Origin: Lachnospiraceae bacterium
GTDB lineage: Bacteria; Bacillota; Clostridia; Lachnospirales; Lachnospiraceae
NCBI GenBank assembly: GCA_024698705.1
Contig: JAILQX010000029.1
Span: forward strand, 1-64,000
DNA: 64,000 bases
Direction: 5' to 3'
Numbering within the stretch: the stretch's first letter is position 1; each line of letters starts with the position of its first letter. The notes under the pieces are model-generated. The model had not been told where the DNA came from. It did not search any database and saw only the letters and a list, made by a program, of their open reading frames with translations. Below are positions 18,229 to 26,679 of this stretch, one piece after another. Position numbers and translations under genes: made by a program.

Positions 18229-19515
18229 ATGAGAATAGTTAATTTGACCGAAGAAACAAAGAACAACATATTGCAGGGCCTTTTAAAAAGAAGCCCGAGC
18301 CAATATAAGGAATATGAAAGAACGGTTACAGAAATAATTGAAAATGTAAAGGCAGAAAAGGACAAAGCCGTATTCGAATTGACAAATAAATTCGATAAAT
18401 GGGATATAAATGCAAGTAATGTAAAAGTCACAAGAGAAGAGATCGATAAGGCGTACAGTGAAGTAGAACCGAAGCTGATCGAAGTATTGAACGAAGCAGC
18501 CGAAAATATAAGAGTATTTCACAGAAAACAGCTAAGGGACAGCTGGTTCTTTACCAAAGAAGACGGTTCAATCCTCGGACAGAAAATTACGAGCATGGAT
18601 TCCGTTGGATGTTATGCACCGGGCGGTAAGGCCTTTTATCCCAGCAGTGTTCTTATGAACATCATTCCCGCAAAAGTTGCCGGAGTAAAGAGGATCGCAC
18701 TTGCAACACCGGCAGTTAACGGCATTGTAAGCCCTGTAACTCTTGTGGCTGCTGATATAGCAGGTGTCGATGAGATATATAAGGTAGGCGGAGCACAGGC
18801 TGTTGCTGCATTTGCATTCGGAACGGAATCCATCAAAAAAGTAGATAAGATCACCGGCCCGGGTAATATATTCGTTGCTCTTGCCAAAAAAGCTGTTTTC
18901 GGACAGGTCGGAATAGATTCCATAGCCGGACCGAGTGAAATACTTGTAATAGCCGACGATTCGGCAAATCCCAAGTTTGTGGCCGCGGATCTTCTTTCAC
19001 AGGCAGAACATGATGAACTTGCAAGCGCAATTCTTTTAACCGATAGTAAAGAATTTGCTTTAAAAGTAAATGAGGAAGTGATCGCATTTACCGAAAAGCT
19101 TGAAAGAAAAGATATCATTAACAAGTCATTGGATAATTACGGATATATACTTGTGGCGGATTCAATAGATGACTGTGTTGATGCAGCAAACGAGATTGCA
19201 AGCGAACATCTTGAGATAATTACAAGGGATGCTGCCAGGGTTATGTCGGCAGTCAGAAATGCAGGCGCCATATTTATCGGCCCTTATTCTTCGGAGCCTC
19301 TTGGGGATTATTTTGCGGGACCCAATCACATATTACCGACCAACGGAACTGCAAAATTCTTTTCACCGTTAAATGTTGACGATTTTATCAAAAAGACCAG
19401 CATTATCAGTTATTCAAAAGAAGGCCTGAGTAATGTTCACGAACAGATAGAATACTTTGCAAAAGCAGAAGGATTAACGGCTCATGCCAATTCCATAAAG
19501 ACAAGATTTGAATGA
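18229..19515 (+). CDS. hisD: Histidinol dehydrogenase
   Basis: Oxidises L-histidinol to histidine in two NAD-dependent steps using a zinc ion. The 428-residue length is normal. The SVGCYAPGGKAFYPSSVLM segment, TGPGNIFVALAKK, IAGPSEILVIAD, and LLSQAEHDELASAIL with its zinc-binding Gln/His pair are all family signatures, and GPNHILPTNGTAKF carries the later catalytic region. It is 13 bases after hisZG. Confidence 0.97.
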   Translation: MRIVNLTEETKNNILQGLLKRSPSQYKEYERTVTEIIENVKAEKDKAVFELTNKFDKWDINASNVKVTREEIDKAYSEVEPKLIEVLNEAAENIRVFHRKQLRDSWFFTKEDGSILGQKITSMDSVGCYAPGGKAFYPSSVLMNIIPAKVAGVKRIALATPAVNGIVSPVTLVAADIAGVDEIYKVGGAQAVAAFAFGTESIKKVDKITGPGNIFVALAKKAVFGQVGIDSIAGPSEILVIADDSANPKFVAADLLSQAEHDELASAILLTDSKEFALKVNEEVIAFTEKLERKDIINKSLDNYGYILVADSIDDCVDAANEIASEHLEIITRDAARVMSAVRNAGAIFIGPYSSEPLGDYFAGPNHILPTNGTAKFFSPLNVDDFIKKTSIISYSKEGLSNVHEQIEYFAKAEGLTAHANSIKTRFE

Positions 19516-19528
19516 TAGGGAGAAAATA

Positions 19529-20113
19529 ATGAGAAAATCAGTTGTTGAAAGAAATACTCTTGAAACAAAGATCAAAGCGGAATTGAACCTTGACGGTAAG
19601 GGGAATACCGAGATCAATACAGGTATAGGCTTTTTCGATCATATGTTAAACGGCTTCGCAAAACACGGCTTGTTCGATCTTAAGCTTAAGATTGACGGCG
19701 ATCTTAATGTTGACGGACATCATTCGGTGGAAGATTGCGGTATCGTAATCGGTCAGGCCATAAAGGAAGCCATTGGCGATAAAAAAGGCATCAGACGCTT
19801 CGGATATTTTATACTTCCGATGGATGATGCACTTGCACTTGTTTCGATCGATCTGGGAGGCAGACCGTATCTTGATTTTCAATGTGAATTTCCTGCCGAA
19901 AAATGCGGCGAATTCGAAACAAACCTTGTACGTGAATTCTTTTATGCCTTAAGTTATAGCGCTATGATGAACATTCATGTTAAAATGTTGAGCGGGATCA
20001 ATTCTCACCACATGGCAGAAGCCGTATTTAAGGCGTTTGCAAAAGCATTGGATGAGGCAACAGGTATTGATCCGAGGATCGAAGGTGTCGCAAGCACCAA
20101 AGGAGTTATCTGA
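19529..20113 (+). CDS. hisB: Imidazoleglycerol-phosphate dehydratase
   Basis: Dehydrates imidazole glycerol phosphate to imidazole acetol phosphate using manganese. Metal-binding motifs are intact: [18 protein letters not shown] and [20 protein letters not shown]. The start is ATG 19529, preceded by AGGGAGAA; an in-frame TTG at 19508 overlapping hisD is not needed. About 194 residues, the size of a monofunctional HisB without the E. coli-type phosphatase domain. Confidence 0.97.
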   Translation: MRKSVVERNTLETKIKAELNLDGKGNTEINTGIGFFDHMLNGFAKHGLFDLKLKIDGDLNVDGHHSVEDCGIVIGQAIKEAIGDKKGIRRFGYFILPMDDALALVSIDLGGRPYLDFQCEFPAEKCGEFETNLVREFFYALSYSAMMNIHVKMLSGINSHHMAEAVFKAFAKALDEATGIDPRIEGVASTKGVI

Positions 20114-20115
20114 TA

Positions 20116-21405
20116 ATGAATATCAAAAAAATGATACCATGCATATATCTGTATGATAAAAAGGCACGCAAAGGTCTGAGTGACGATACCATACTTGATG
20201 AAGATCCGGTAAAACTGGCTCTTTACTACGCTAACAATGATTCGGATGCCATCTTTGTATTTGATCTGTCGGGAAATGACGATAAGGCTCACGATGAAGC
20301 GCTTGATTGCATTAAGCAGATATGCGAAACGGTAAATGTTCCGGTATACGGAGCAGGTAATATAAAGCGTATGGAAGATGTCAAAAAACTTCTTTATGCC
20401 GGCTGTGCCAGGGTTGCTCTCAATTTTTCAAAAGAAAGCAATGTTGAGATATTAGAGGAAGTGTCTTCAAAGTTCGGCAAAGACAAGATCATGGTTTCGA
20501 TCAAGGATTCAGCCGAACTCTCAAAAAACAAAGAATCCATAGAAAAATATGCATGTACGATACTGTTCATGTATCATAAAGAGATCATAGATGCCGCTGA
20601 GCTTTGCAATCTGCCTTATATAGCGCTTTTACCCGAAATTAGTTTAGAGAAGCTCATAGAGATGTTTAAACATGAAAATATAGTTGGGATAAGCGGTGAT
20701 GTGATCTGCGATAATGTTGAGAATATAAAAAATCTCAAGAACATACTTGAGGAAAACGGCATAAAGACAACACGTAAGAAGATCGCTGTACCTTGGAGTG
20801 AGATCAAAACGAATTCCGACGGTCTTATTCCGGTTATAGCACAGGATGTCAAAACAGATGAGGTCCTCATGCTTGCATACATGAATGAGGAAGCCTACTT
20901 AAAGACAATTGAAACCGGTCGTATGACATATTTCAGCCGTTCAAGGAACGAACTCTGGGTTAAGGGAGAGACATCAGGACATTTCCAGTATCTTCAATCA
21001 ATGTATCTTGATTGTGACAATGATACGCTTTTATGCAAAGTCATCCAGGTCGGAGTCGCCTGTCATACAGGCAATAAGACATGTTTCTTCAATAATCTTT
21101 ATGAGAAGGAAGTAAGAGAGGAGCATAACCCGTTAAAAGTCTTTGAAGAAGTATTTGATGTGATCAAGGACAGAAAAGTCAATCCAAAAGAAGGTTCTTA
21201 TACCAATTATCTGTTTGACAAAGGCATTGATAAGATCCTAAAGAAGCTGGGAGAAGAGGCAACGGAAATAGTAATAGCAGCCAAGAATCCCAATCCTAAT
21301 GAGATCAAGTATGAGATAAGCGACTTCCTGTATCATTGCATGGTACTCATGGCCGAAAGAGATGTAACCTGGGAAGAGATATGCGAAGAACTGGCAAAAA
21401 GATAA
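20116..21405 (+). CDS. hisIE: HisIE with an N-terminal HisF-like pseudoenzyme domain
   Basis: 429 residues. The C-terminal half is a standard bifunctional HisIE: cyclohydrolase HisI from ~235 ([39 protein letters not shown]) and pyrophosphatase HisE from ~355 ([25 protein letters not shown]). Residues 1 to ~220 resemble the HisA/HisF barrel ([38 protein letters not shown]). The HisF catalytic acids are gone: the position of Asp11 is Tyr11 and that of Asp130 is Lys130 by ungapped alignment. The barrel is therefore probably structural or regulatory. It is last in the operon, two bases after hisB. Confidence 0.92.
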   Translation: MNIKKMIPCIYLYDKKARKGLSDDTILDEDPVKLALYYANNDSDAIFVFDLSGNDDKAHDEALDCIKQICETVNVPVYGAGNIKRMEDVKKLLYAGCARVALNFSKESNVEILEEVSSKFGKDKIMVSIKDSAELSKNKESIEKYACTILFMYHKEIIDAAELCNLPYIALLPEISLEKLIEMFKHENIVGISGDVICDNVENIKNLKNILEENGIKTTRKKIAVPWSEIKTNSDGLIPVIAQDVKTDEVLMLAYMNEEAYLKTIETGRMTYFSRSRNELWVKGETSGHFQYLQSMYLDCDNDTLLCKVIQVGVACHTGNKTCFFNNLYEKEVREEHNPLKVFEEVFDVIKDRKVNPKEGSYTNYLFDKGIDKILKKLGEEATEIVIAAKNPNPNEIKYEISDFLYHCMVLMAERDVTWEEICEELAKR

Positions 21406-21440
21406 GAATCGATAAAAATGCAATACTTAAAAGTATTATT

Positions 21441-21471
21441 AAAGGCAGGTAACCGGATGTTACCTGCCTTT
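21441..21471. terminator. Bidirectional terminator between the his operon and lexA
   Basis: Perfect 13-base arms (21441-21453 and 21459-21471) with a CGGAT loop. The plus strand ends in TTTT and the minus strand in TTTAATAATACTTTT, so it can stop transcription from both convergent sides. Confidence 0.9.
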
Positions 21472-21497
21472 TGAGATCCGTCGTTTTTATATATACA

Positions 21498-22118
21498 TTA
21501 CTTATACAAACGAAATACACCAAAAACCTTACCAAGGATCTGGCAGTCATCCACGATGATCGGATCCATCGTATCATTTTCGGGCTGAAGTCTGATGTGA
21601 TCCTTTTCTTTATAGAATGTTTTGACCGTAGCGGAATCATCGATCAATGCCACTACCGTATCACCGTTCTTTGCCGTATTGCAACTCTGTACAAATAACT
21701 GGTCACCGGAATAAATGCCTGCATTGATCATGGAATCACCTTTAACCATCAAACAGAAACTCGGTTCTCCGTTTGGTATCATCTCAGCAGGTACCGGAAA
21801 ATATGATTGGATATTCTCTTCGGCGAGGATAGGAGAGCCTGCGGCAACACGCCCTATAACGGGTAATGAAACCATCTCCGTCCTGACCATCTGAAAACTG
21901 TCATCACAAATTTCTATAGCACGGGGTTTTGTGGGATCTCTTCTTATATATCCGTTCTTCTCAAGGGTCTCAAGATGAGCATGTACAGAACTGGTGGAAC
22001 TGAGTCCGACAGCATTGCATATCTCTCTGACAGCCGGAGGATAACCTCTTTTAAGTATCTCTTCTTTGATATATTCAAGAATTTCGCTTTGTTTTTTACT
22101 GATTTTACCGTATCCCAT
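21498..22118 (-). CDS. lexA: SOS repressor LexA
   Basis: Represses the DNA-damage regulon and self-cleaves when RecA filaments form. 207 residues from the ATG at 22118, which has AAAGGAGTT upstream; an upstream in-frame start at 22169 is rejected. The N-terminal winged helix carries the recognition helix region [17 protein letters not shown]. The cleavage site is Ala93-Gly94 (RVAAGSP), with catalytic Ser129 (KGDSM) and Lys166 (ATVKTF). It diverges from a YneA-like gene across a cluster of SOS boxes, one of which lies between its own probable -35 and -10. Confidence 0.96.
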   Translation of the reverse strand: MGYGKISKKQSEILEYIKEEILKRGYPPAVREICNAVGLSSTSSVHAHLETLEKNGYIRRDPTKPRAIEICDDSFQMVRTEMVSLPVIGRVAAGSPILAEENIQSYFPVPAEMIPNGEPSFCLMVKGDSMINAGIYSGDQLFVQSCNTAKNGDTVVALIDDSATVKTFYKEKDHIRLQPENDTMDPIIVDDCQILGKVFGVFRLYK

Positions 22119-22162
22119 GTAAACTCCTTTCGAATAATAAATTCGATCTTTGAGACAATAAT

Positions 22163-22291
22163 AACACATCTGTTCGATTTTGAAAATAGAAAATCGAAAA
22201 TTTGTTCCGAAAAAATGTTCGAAAAAGTATTGACAAGCGAATTTACGTTCGATATATTATATACAGAACAGTTGTTCGTAACATTTGTTCG
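22163..22291. promoter_or_regulatory. Cluster of Firmicute-type SOS (LexA) boxes
   Basis: Measured against CGAAC-N4-GTTCG: 22195-22208 (8 of 10), 22208-22221 (9 of 10), 22265-22278 (AGAACAGTTGTTCG, core GAAC-N4-GTTC exact), 22278-22291 (8 of 10) and a weaker one at 22163-22176 (7 of 10). The first two and last two share boundary bases, so LexA dimers could line up in tandem. They cover the promoters of lexA (minus) and the YneA-like gene (plus). Confidence 0.8.
22230..22258 (+). promoter_or_regulatory. Promoter of the YneA-like gene
   Basis: TTGACA at 22230-22235, 17-base spacer, TATATT at 22253-22258. SOS boxes flank it upstream and cover the expected start site at about 22265, so LexA should block initiation. 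Confidence 0.8.
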
Positions 22292-22305
22292 AGAGGAGAA
22301 CGGTT

Positions 22306-22671
22306 ATGAAAAAAAGAACATACAACAGATTTAATCATAAAAGAGTGAATTCATTCACACCCAGACAGAAACAGATGATATTCAGACGTTTAATGCTTGC
22401 ATTTATGACTCTTTTGATCGCTTTAACAATAGGATTATTTGCCAGCGGAATGTTTTTCAAAGTAAAAGCAGCAGATAATTATAAGAAGTATTATACAAGC
22501 ATAGAGGTATATCCAGGTGATACACTCAGCATGTACGCCCTGACTTACGGAGAGCATTACAGATCATATGAAGATTTTATAGAAGAGGTATGTGTGATCA
22601 ATTCGATAGAAGAGGATGAATTAAAAGCGGGAAGTCATATAATCATCCCTTATTATTCCGTAAAAAAATAA
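22306..22671 (+). CDS. yneA: YneA-like SOS cell-division suppressor with LysM-like domain
   Basis: 121 residues from ATG 22306 (GAGAGGAGAA upstream). A strongly basic N-terminus (KKRTYNRFNHKR...) precedes one membrane helix (about 29-50). The extracellular part has a LysM-like pattern (SIEVYPGDTLSMYAL ... IEEDELKAGSHIIIPYY). This size, topology and position opposite lexA match Bacillus YneA, which delays septation during DNA damage. The name is by analogy; sequence similarity among such proteins is low. Confidence 0.8.
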   Translation: MKKRTYNRFNHKRVNSFTPRQKQMIFRRLMLAFMTLLIALTIGLFASGMFFKVKAADNYKKYYTSIEVYPGDTLSMYALTYGEHYRSYEDFIEEVCVINSIEEDELKAGSHIIIPYYSVKK

Positions 22672-22674
22672 TGA

Positions 22675-23145
22675 TCACATATGTTCATTGCTTGATAGAT
22701 ATTTGGATTTAACCCTGAATACCACAGAAGTATTCACAAGATACATTATCATGAATATAAAGTAGAATACTGTCATATTACTTGAACTGCAGCTGCGCAT
22801 ATCATCATATTTTATGAGATACCCTATTATGAGAGGTATTATACTCAATTGATAAAGAGTAAGCGTTACAAGCAGATGAGTTGTCTTGTTCGCAAGAAGA
22901 GTGATGATTAGAGATATAAGAGGAACTGCAGTCATACACATGAGCATAACTGTAAAAAGTTTTGATGAATCATCAAATACCGTACCGGCACCGTCTATTG
23001 CTATCAATAATATGATACAGATCATTTCTATTCCGAATATGATCGCATGAGGCAGGATCATTGCCTTCTTTTGATTCATAAATTTTCTTTTACTTGCTTC
23101 TTCGTATTCTTTTTCTCTTATTTTTTTGTTTTTATCAACTGCCAT
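22675..23145 (-). CDS. Uncharacterised four-TM membrane protein
   Basis: 156 residues. A charged cytoplasmic N-terminus (KNKKIREKEYEEASKRK) is followed by four hydrophobic segments (about 31-50, 65-85, 90-110, 122-142). No motif of a known family is visible. It converges with the YneA-like gene, leaving only three bases between the two stop codons. A GGAGAG ribosome site lies about ten bases before the start. Confidence 0.7.
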   Translation of the reverse strand: MAVDKNKKIREKEYEEASKRKFMNQKKAMILPHAIIFGIEMICIILLIAIDGAGTVFDDSSKLFTVMLMCMTAVPLISLIITLLANKTTHLLVTLTLYQLSIIPLIIGYLIKYDDMRSCSSSNMTVFYFIFMIMYLVNTSVVFRVKSKYLSSNEHM

Positions 23146-23256
23146 GGTCAGATCTCTCCGGTTTGGGATAGTAGTTTATATATTATTTTACGTCATGTAA
23201 CTTTTCGCAAAAGAACAGTTTAACGAATAGTTATATGCGAAAAACACCGTTTTATG

Positions 23257-24696
23257 CTATTTTTTCTTTTTGAACAGTTTTTTGAAGAATTCGATTATCC
23301 TTCTGAACTTATCTTTTACTTTATCACGTTTAATCTCACTTACGGGATCTTCGCCCGATGAAGTAAGCTGTATATAATGTTTTCCGGGATTGATCCCATC
23401 GATCATTTCATCAGTATCATTTAAATCATTATCGGATTCAAATTGAACAAATTCTTTATCATCGGTTATATATTTCAGATTTATGTAATTCTCGGTATCA
23501 TACGGATAATTCTTCTTTATGAGTGATGTACGCATTCTTCGCCTTATTCCTGCATATATACACGCGAATGTCGGTACACCAAGGAACATACCGGGAACAC
23601 CCCAGATTCCGCCGAATAACGTGATCGAAAATATGACCCAGAAGCCCGAAAGGCCTGTTGAGTTGCCCAAGATCATCGGACCGAGAATATTTCCGTCAAA
23701 TTGCTGCAAAAGTATGATTATTATCGCAAAATACAGCGCCTGAATCGGATTTACAAGAAAAATAAGCAATGCACTCGGTATTCCGCCGATAAAAGGACCG
23801 AAAAAAGGAATAACATTTGTTACACCGACAATTACCGATATGAGCAATGCATAAGGAATATTGCATATTGTCATTATGATAAAGCACAGACAGCCAATAA
23901 TTATTGAATCAACTATCTTACCAACGATAAATGCCAGGAAAGTTTTATCTATATATCTGATGTCGGATATGATCAAATTGGCTTTATTCCTATCAAATAT
24001 CGAATATATCAATTTTTTGGACTGTCCTCTGAACTTTTCCTTACTGAAAAGCAGATATATCGCTATAAAGAATCCTATAAAAAGATCAAATATTGCTCCA
24101 AGGAAATTGAATACACTGCTTGAAAGCGATTTGATCCATCCGTTCAGAATCGGAAGGATATTTTCGTAAACGAAATTCATTATGTCTTCATAATAGTTAT
24201 CGATTACCGCAACGATATCATTTTCCTCAAAAAGATTAAGACTGCTTAATATCTTATTGGCTGTTATGATCAGCGTATCCATATATGTGGGCATTTGAAC
24301 TATGATATTCTGTATGCTGTCTATTAATTGCGGAACAACAGATTTAAAAAACAGATAGATCATCAAAAATACGATTATCAAAGATATAAAGACTGACAGT
24401 CCTCTCATAAGTTTCTTACGTTTTTCGGTCAGTTCAATATTATGTTTTTTCAAAAAAGGCTTATAAATCTTCTCTTCCTGTTTGTCAACGAGCGGAATAA
24501 GCAGATATGCAACGATCAGACCGTCTATTATCGGCATGATCAGACTAAAGAAGCTTGATATGTCTTCACTGAATTTTGAACTGTTATAAATTATATATAT
24601 GGATAATATGCTGGCCATTATAACAATAAAGGCTGTAAGTCCCCATTTAAAATAATGACTGTTTTTTGGATTGGATCTGTTTTCTTTATTATCCAT
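23257..24696 (-). CDS. AI-2E/PerM-family membrane transporter
   Basis: About 479 residues with roughly eight membrane segments. The family hallmark region is present near residues 260-390 (FIVGKIVDSIIIG, NVIPFFGPFIGGIPS, QQFDGNILGPMILG, GLSGFWVIFSI, PGMFLGVP). Some relatives export autoinducer-2 and others act as sodium/proton antiporters; the substrate here is unknown. The C-terminal ~100 residues are charged and end in a lysine run (FKKLFKKKK). ATG 24696 with GGGGG upstream is chosen over an in-frame TTG at 24708. Confidence 0.88.
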   Translation of the reverse strand: MDNKENRSNPKNSHYFKWGLTAFIVIMASILSIYIIYNSSKFSEDISSFFSLIMPIIDGLIVAYLLIPLVDKQEEKIYKPFLKKHNIELTEKRKKLMRGLSVFISLIIVFLMIYLFFKSVVPQLIDSIQNIIVQMPTYMDTLIITANKILSSLNLFEENDIVAVIDNYYEDIMNFVYENILPILNGWIKSLSSSVFNFLGAIFDLFIGFFIAIYLLFSKEKFRGQSKKLIYSIFDRNKANLIISDIRYIDKTFLAFIVGKIVDSIIIGCLCFIIMTICNIPYALLISVIVGVTNVIPFFGPFIGGIPSALLIFLVNPIQALYFAIIIILLQQFDGNILGPMILGNSTGLSGFWVIFSITLFGGIWGVPGMFLGVPTFACIYAGIRRRMRTSLIKKNYPYDTENYINLKYITDDKEFVQFESDNDLNDTDEMIDGINPGKHYIQLTSSGEDPVSEIKRDKVKDKFRRIIEFFKKLFKKKK

Positions 24697-24725
24697 AATT
24701 GCCCCCAAATTTCGATATCAGATAA

Positions 24726-24734
24726 ATTATATCA
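24726..24734 (-). promoter_or_regulatory. Extended -10 promoter for the AI-2E family gene
   Basis: On the minus strand TGATATAAT forms a TGn-extended -10 with no clear -35, about 30 bases before the start codon. Confidence 0.55.
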
Positions 24735-24741
24735 TAAAATA

Positions 24742-24770
24742 TTGTAGTTTTGATAATTATATGTGATAAT
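24742..24770 (+). promoter_or_regulatory. Probable promoter for the TtcA-family gene
   Basis: TTGTAG at 24742-24747, 17-base spacer, GATAAT at 24765-24770 with an upstream TG. The expected start is about 24777, the first base of an inverted repeat. Confidence 0.5.
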
Positions 24771-24776
24771 TCATTA

Positions 24777-24817
24777 GAAGAATCAACTTTTCGTTAAACC
24801 CATACTATTGATTCTTC
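24777..24817 (+). repeat. Inverted repeat in the 5' leader of the TtcA-family gene
   Basis: GAAGAATCAA (24777-24786) and its exact complement TTGATTCTTC (24808-24817) with a 21-base loop. In RNA it would form a 10-pair stem at the very 5' end, just before the ribosome site at about 24821. Confidence 0.7.
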
Positions 24818-24831
24818 CATAAGGAAAAAAT

Positions 24832-25572
24832 ATGAAACTGCAGCAGGTTTTGAGCCGGGTCCGGAAAGCCGTGGACGACTACAATATGATAGAGGAAAAT
24901 GACTGTATAGCAGTCGGGATCTCAGGTGGAAAGGACAGCCTTACTCTCCTACACGCACTCTCCGCTCTCAGGCAGTTCTATCCCAAACATTTTACATTAA
25001 AAGCCATAACCATAGATCTTGGATTCAAAAATATGGATCTTGATGCTGTTATCAGGCTATGTAAAGAACTCAATATTGAATACCGAATAGAAAAAACTGA
25101 TATATCCCAGATCGTATTTGATGAACGCCAAGAAAGCAATCCCTGCTCTCTCTGCTCAAAGCTCAGGAAAGGAGCCTTAAACAATGCCGTCATTGAAATG
25201 GGCTGCAACAAAGTCGCTTATGCACATCATAAGGATGATGTTGTAGAAACAATGCTTCTCAGCCTTCTTTACGAAGGCCGGTTCCATACATTTTCACCGG
25301 TAACATATCTTGACAGAAGTAATATCACGATAATCAGACCTCTTATATATATGCATGAAGCTGATGTAAAAGGCTTTGTACGAAGATATGATCTACCTGT
25401 TGTAAAGAGTCCCTGCCCTGCAGACGGCAATACAAAACGTGAATATGTTCATCTTCTGATGAAAGAGCTTATTAAAGATAATCCCGGAGCCAAAAACAGG
25501 ATGTTTACTGCCATAAAGGACTCATCTATCAAAGGTTGGCGACCCGATAAAGATAATGAAGCACATTATTGA
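24832..25572 (+). CDS. TtcA-family tRNA thiolation / PP-loop ATPase
   Basis: 246-residue enzyme of the TtcA/TilS/CTU1 superfamily. The PP-loop ATP site is GISGGKDSLTLL near residue 30. Three cysteines suited to bind an iron-sulfur cluster are visible: PCSLC near 105-108 and SPCPADG near 197. TtcA uses such a cluster to make 2-thiocytidine at position 32 of certain tRNAs. The HHKDDVVETMLLSL segment is also typical. TtcA is the best fit but related members act on other substrates. It ends four bases inside the open frame of the next gene, whose real start is later. Confidence 0.85.
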   Translation: MKLQQVLSRVRKAVDDYNMIEENDCIAVGISGGKDSLTLLHALSALRQFYPKHFTLKAITIDLGFKNMDLDAVIRLCKELNIEYRIEKTDISQIVFDERQESNPCSLCSKLRKGALNNAVIEMGCNKVAYAHHKDDVVETMLLSLLYEGRFHTFSPVTYLDRSNITIIRPLIYMHEADVKGFVRRYDLPVVKSPCPADGNTKREYVHLLMKELIKDNPGAKNRMFTAIKDSSIKGWRPDKDNEAHY

Positions 25573-25601
25573 TCTCATATAAATATTTTAAAAGGATAAA
25601 A

Positions 25602-26657
25602 ATGAGTGCAAAATCCAATTATCATGATGAACTGAATAAGAAAAATGTTACCAAGCTCAGAGAATTACTTGATACCTTACCGTCATTCTGCAAGATGTAT
25701 TTTCGTGGGATGAATGATACCATCGCTTCCAGAACAAAGATCGCATATGCTTATGACCTGCGTGTTTTCTTTGAATTTCTGCATAAAAACAACTCATACA
25801 TAGCTAAATTTGATATGAAGGACATACCGATGTCCATGCTTGATAAAGTAAGCCGAGAGGATATCGAAGAATATCTTGAGTATCTTTCATTTTATAAAAA
25901 CACCGACGATGAGGATGTCCTTAATGATGAACGCGGTAAAAGCAGAAAATTGGCCAGCTTAAGGTCTTTTTATAATTACTATTTTAAAAATGAACTCATA
26001 GAGACCAATCCGCCGGCTCTTGTACCGATGCCTAAACTCCATGAAAAAGAGATCATACGACTCGAACCCGATGAAGTTGCAACATTGCTTGATATGGTAG
26101 AAGCCGGAACATCACTTTCCAAAAAACAGATGGATTATCATCAGAAGACAGTCATAAGAGATATGGCGATCCTTACGCTTCTACTCGGTACGGGTATCCG
26201 AGTAAGTGAATGTGTCGGTCTTGATATCAATGATATCGATTTTGCCAATTCAAGACTTAAAGTACGCAGAAAAGGCGGATATGAGGATGTCGTTTATTTC
26301 GGGGAAGAGGTCGAAAAAACCCTTCTGGCTTATCTTGAGGAAAGAAAACTTATAATACCCGTTGACGGCCATGAGGATGCTTTTTTTCTTTCCATGCAGC
26401 AAAAAAGGATCGGAGTAAGGACTGTTGAGATACTTGTTAAGAAATATGCGAGCAACCTGACAAGTGTAAAAAAGATCACACCGCATAAATTGAGAAGTAC
26501 TTTTGGTACCAATCTTTATCAGGAAACCGGCGACATATATCTTGTTGCTGATGTTTTGGGCCATAAGGATGTCAATACCACCAGAAAACATTATGCGGCC
26601 ATGAAGGACGAACATAAGAGAAAAGCAGCAAAAGCAGTAAGATTAAGGGAAGACTGA
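25602..26657 (+). CDS. Tyrosine recombinase, XerC/XerD-like
   Basis: 351 residues from ATG 25602 (AAAAGGATA upstream); an earlier in-frame TTG at 25569 is unlikely. An N-terminal SAM-like core-binding domain is followed by the catalytic domain with the complete set: Arg200 (GTGIRVSE), a beta-hairpin Lys in KVRRKGG, His295 and Arg298 (HKLR), His321 (LGHKDV) and Tyr331 (RKHY). No phage or transposon genes flank it, so it is likely a chromosomal Xer-type resolvase rather than an integrase. It is in a short + strand block where the gene orientations converge. Confidence 0.88.
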   Translation: MSAKSNYHDELNKKNVTKLRELLDTLPSFCKMYFRGMNDTIASRTKIAYAYDLRVFFEFLHKNNSYIAKFDMKDIPMSMLDKVSREDIEEYLEYLSFYKNTDDEDVLNDERGKSRKLASLRSFYNYYFKNELIETNPPALVPMPKLHEKEIIRLEPDEVATLLDMVEAGTSLSKKQMDYHQKTVIRDMAILTLLLGTGIRVSECVGLDINDIDFANSRLKVRRKGGYEDVVYFGEEVEKTLLAYLEERKLIIPVDGHEDAFFLSMQQKRIGVRTVEILVKKYASNLTSVKKITPHKLRSTFGTNLYQETGDIYLVADVLGHKDVNTTRKHYAAMKDEHKRKAAKAVRLRED

Positions 26658-26668
26658 TGTCTTCCCTT
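26645..26668 (+). terminator. Intrinsic terminator overlapping the recombinase stop codon
   Basis: AAGGGAAGAC (26645-26654) pairs exactly with GTCTTCCCTT (26659-26668) around a TGAT loop, followed by TTACTTATCTTTT. The TGA stop codon of the recombinase gene is in the loop. Confidence 0.85.
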
Positions 26669-26679
26669 TTACTTATCTT

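Noticed and set aside
23146-23256. Possible dif recombination site (AGTTTATATATTATTTTACG region)
   Set aside because: Only one half resembles the Firmicute dif consensus; the second half-site and spacer do not match.
25602-26657. Tyrosine recombinase as evidence of an integrated element
   Set aside because: No attachment-site repeats, phage, transposon or conjugation genes flank it; neighbours are core genes.
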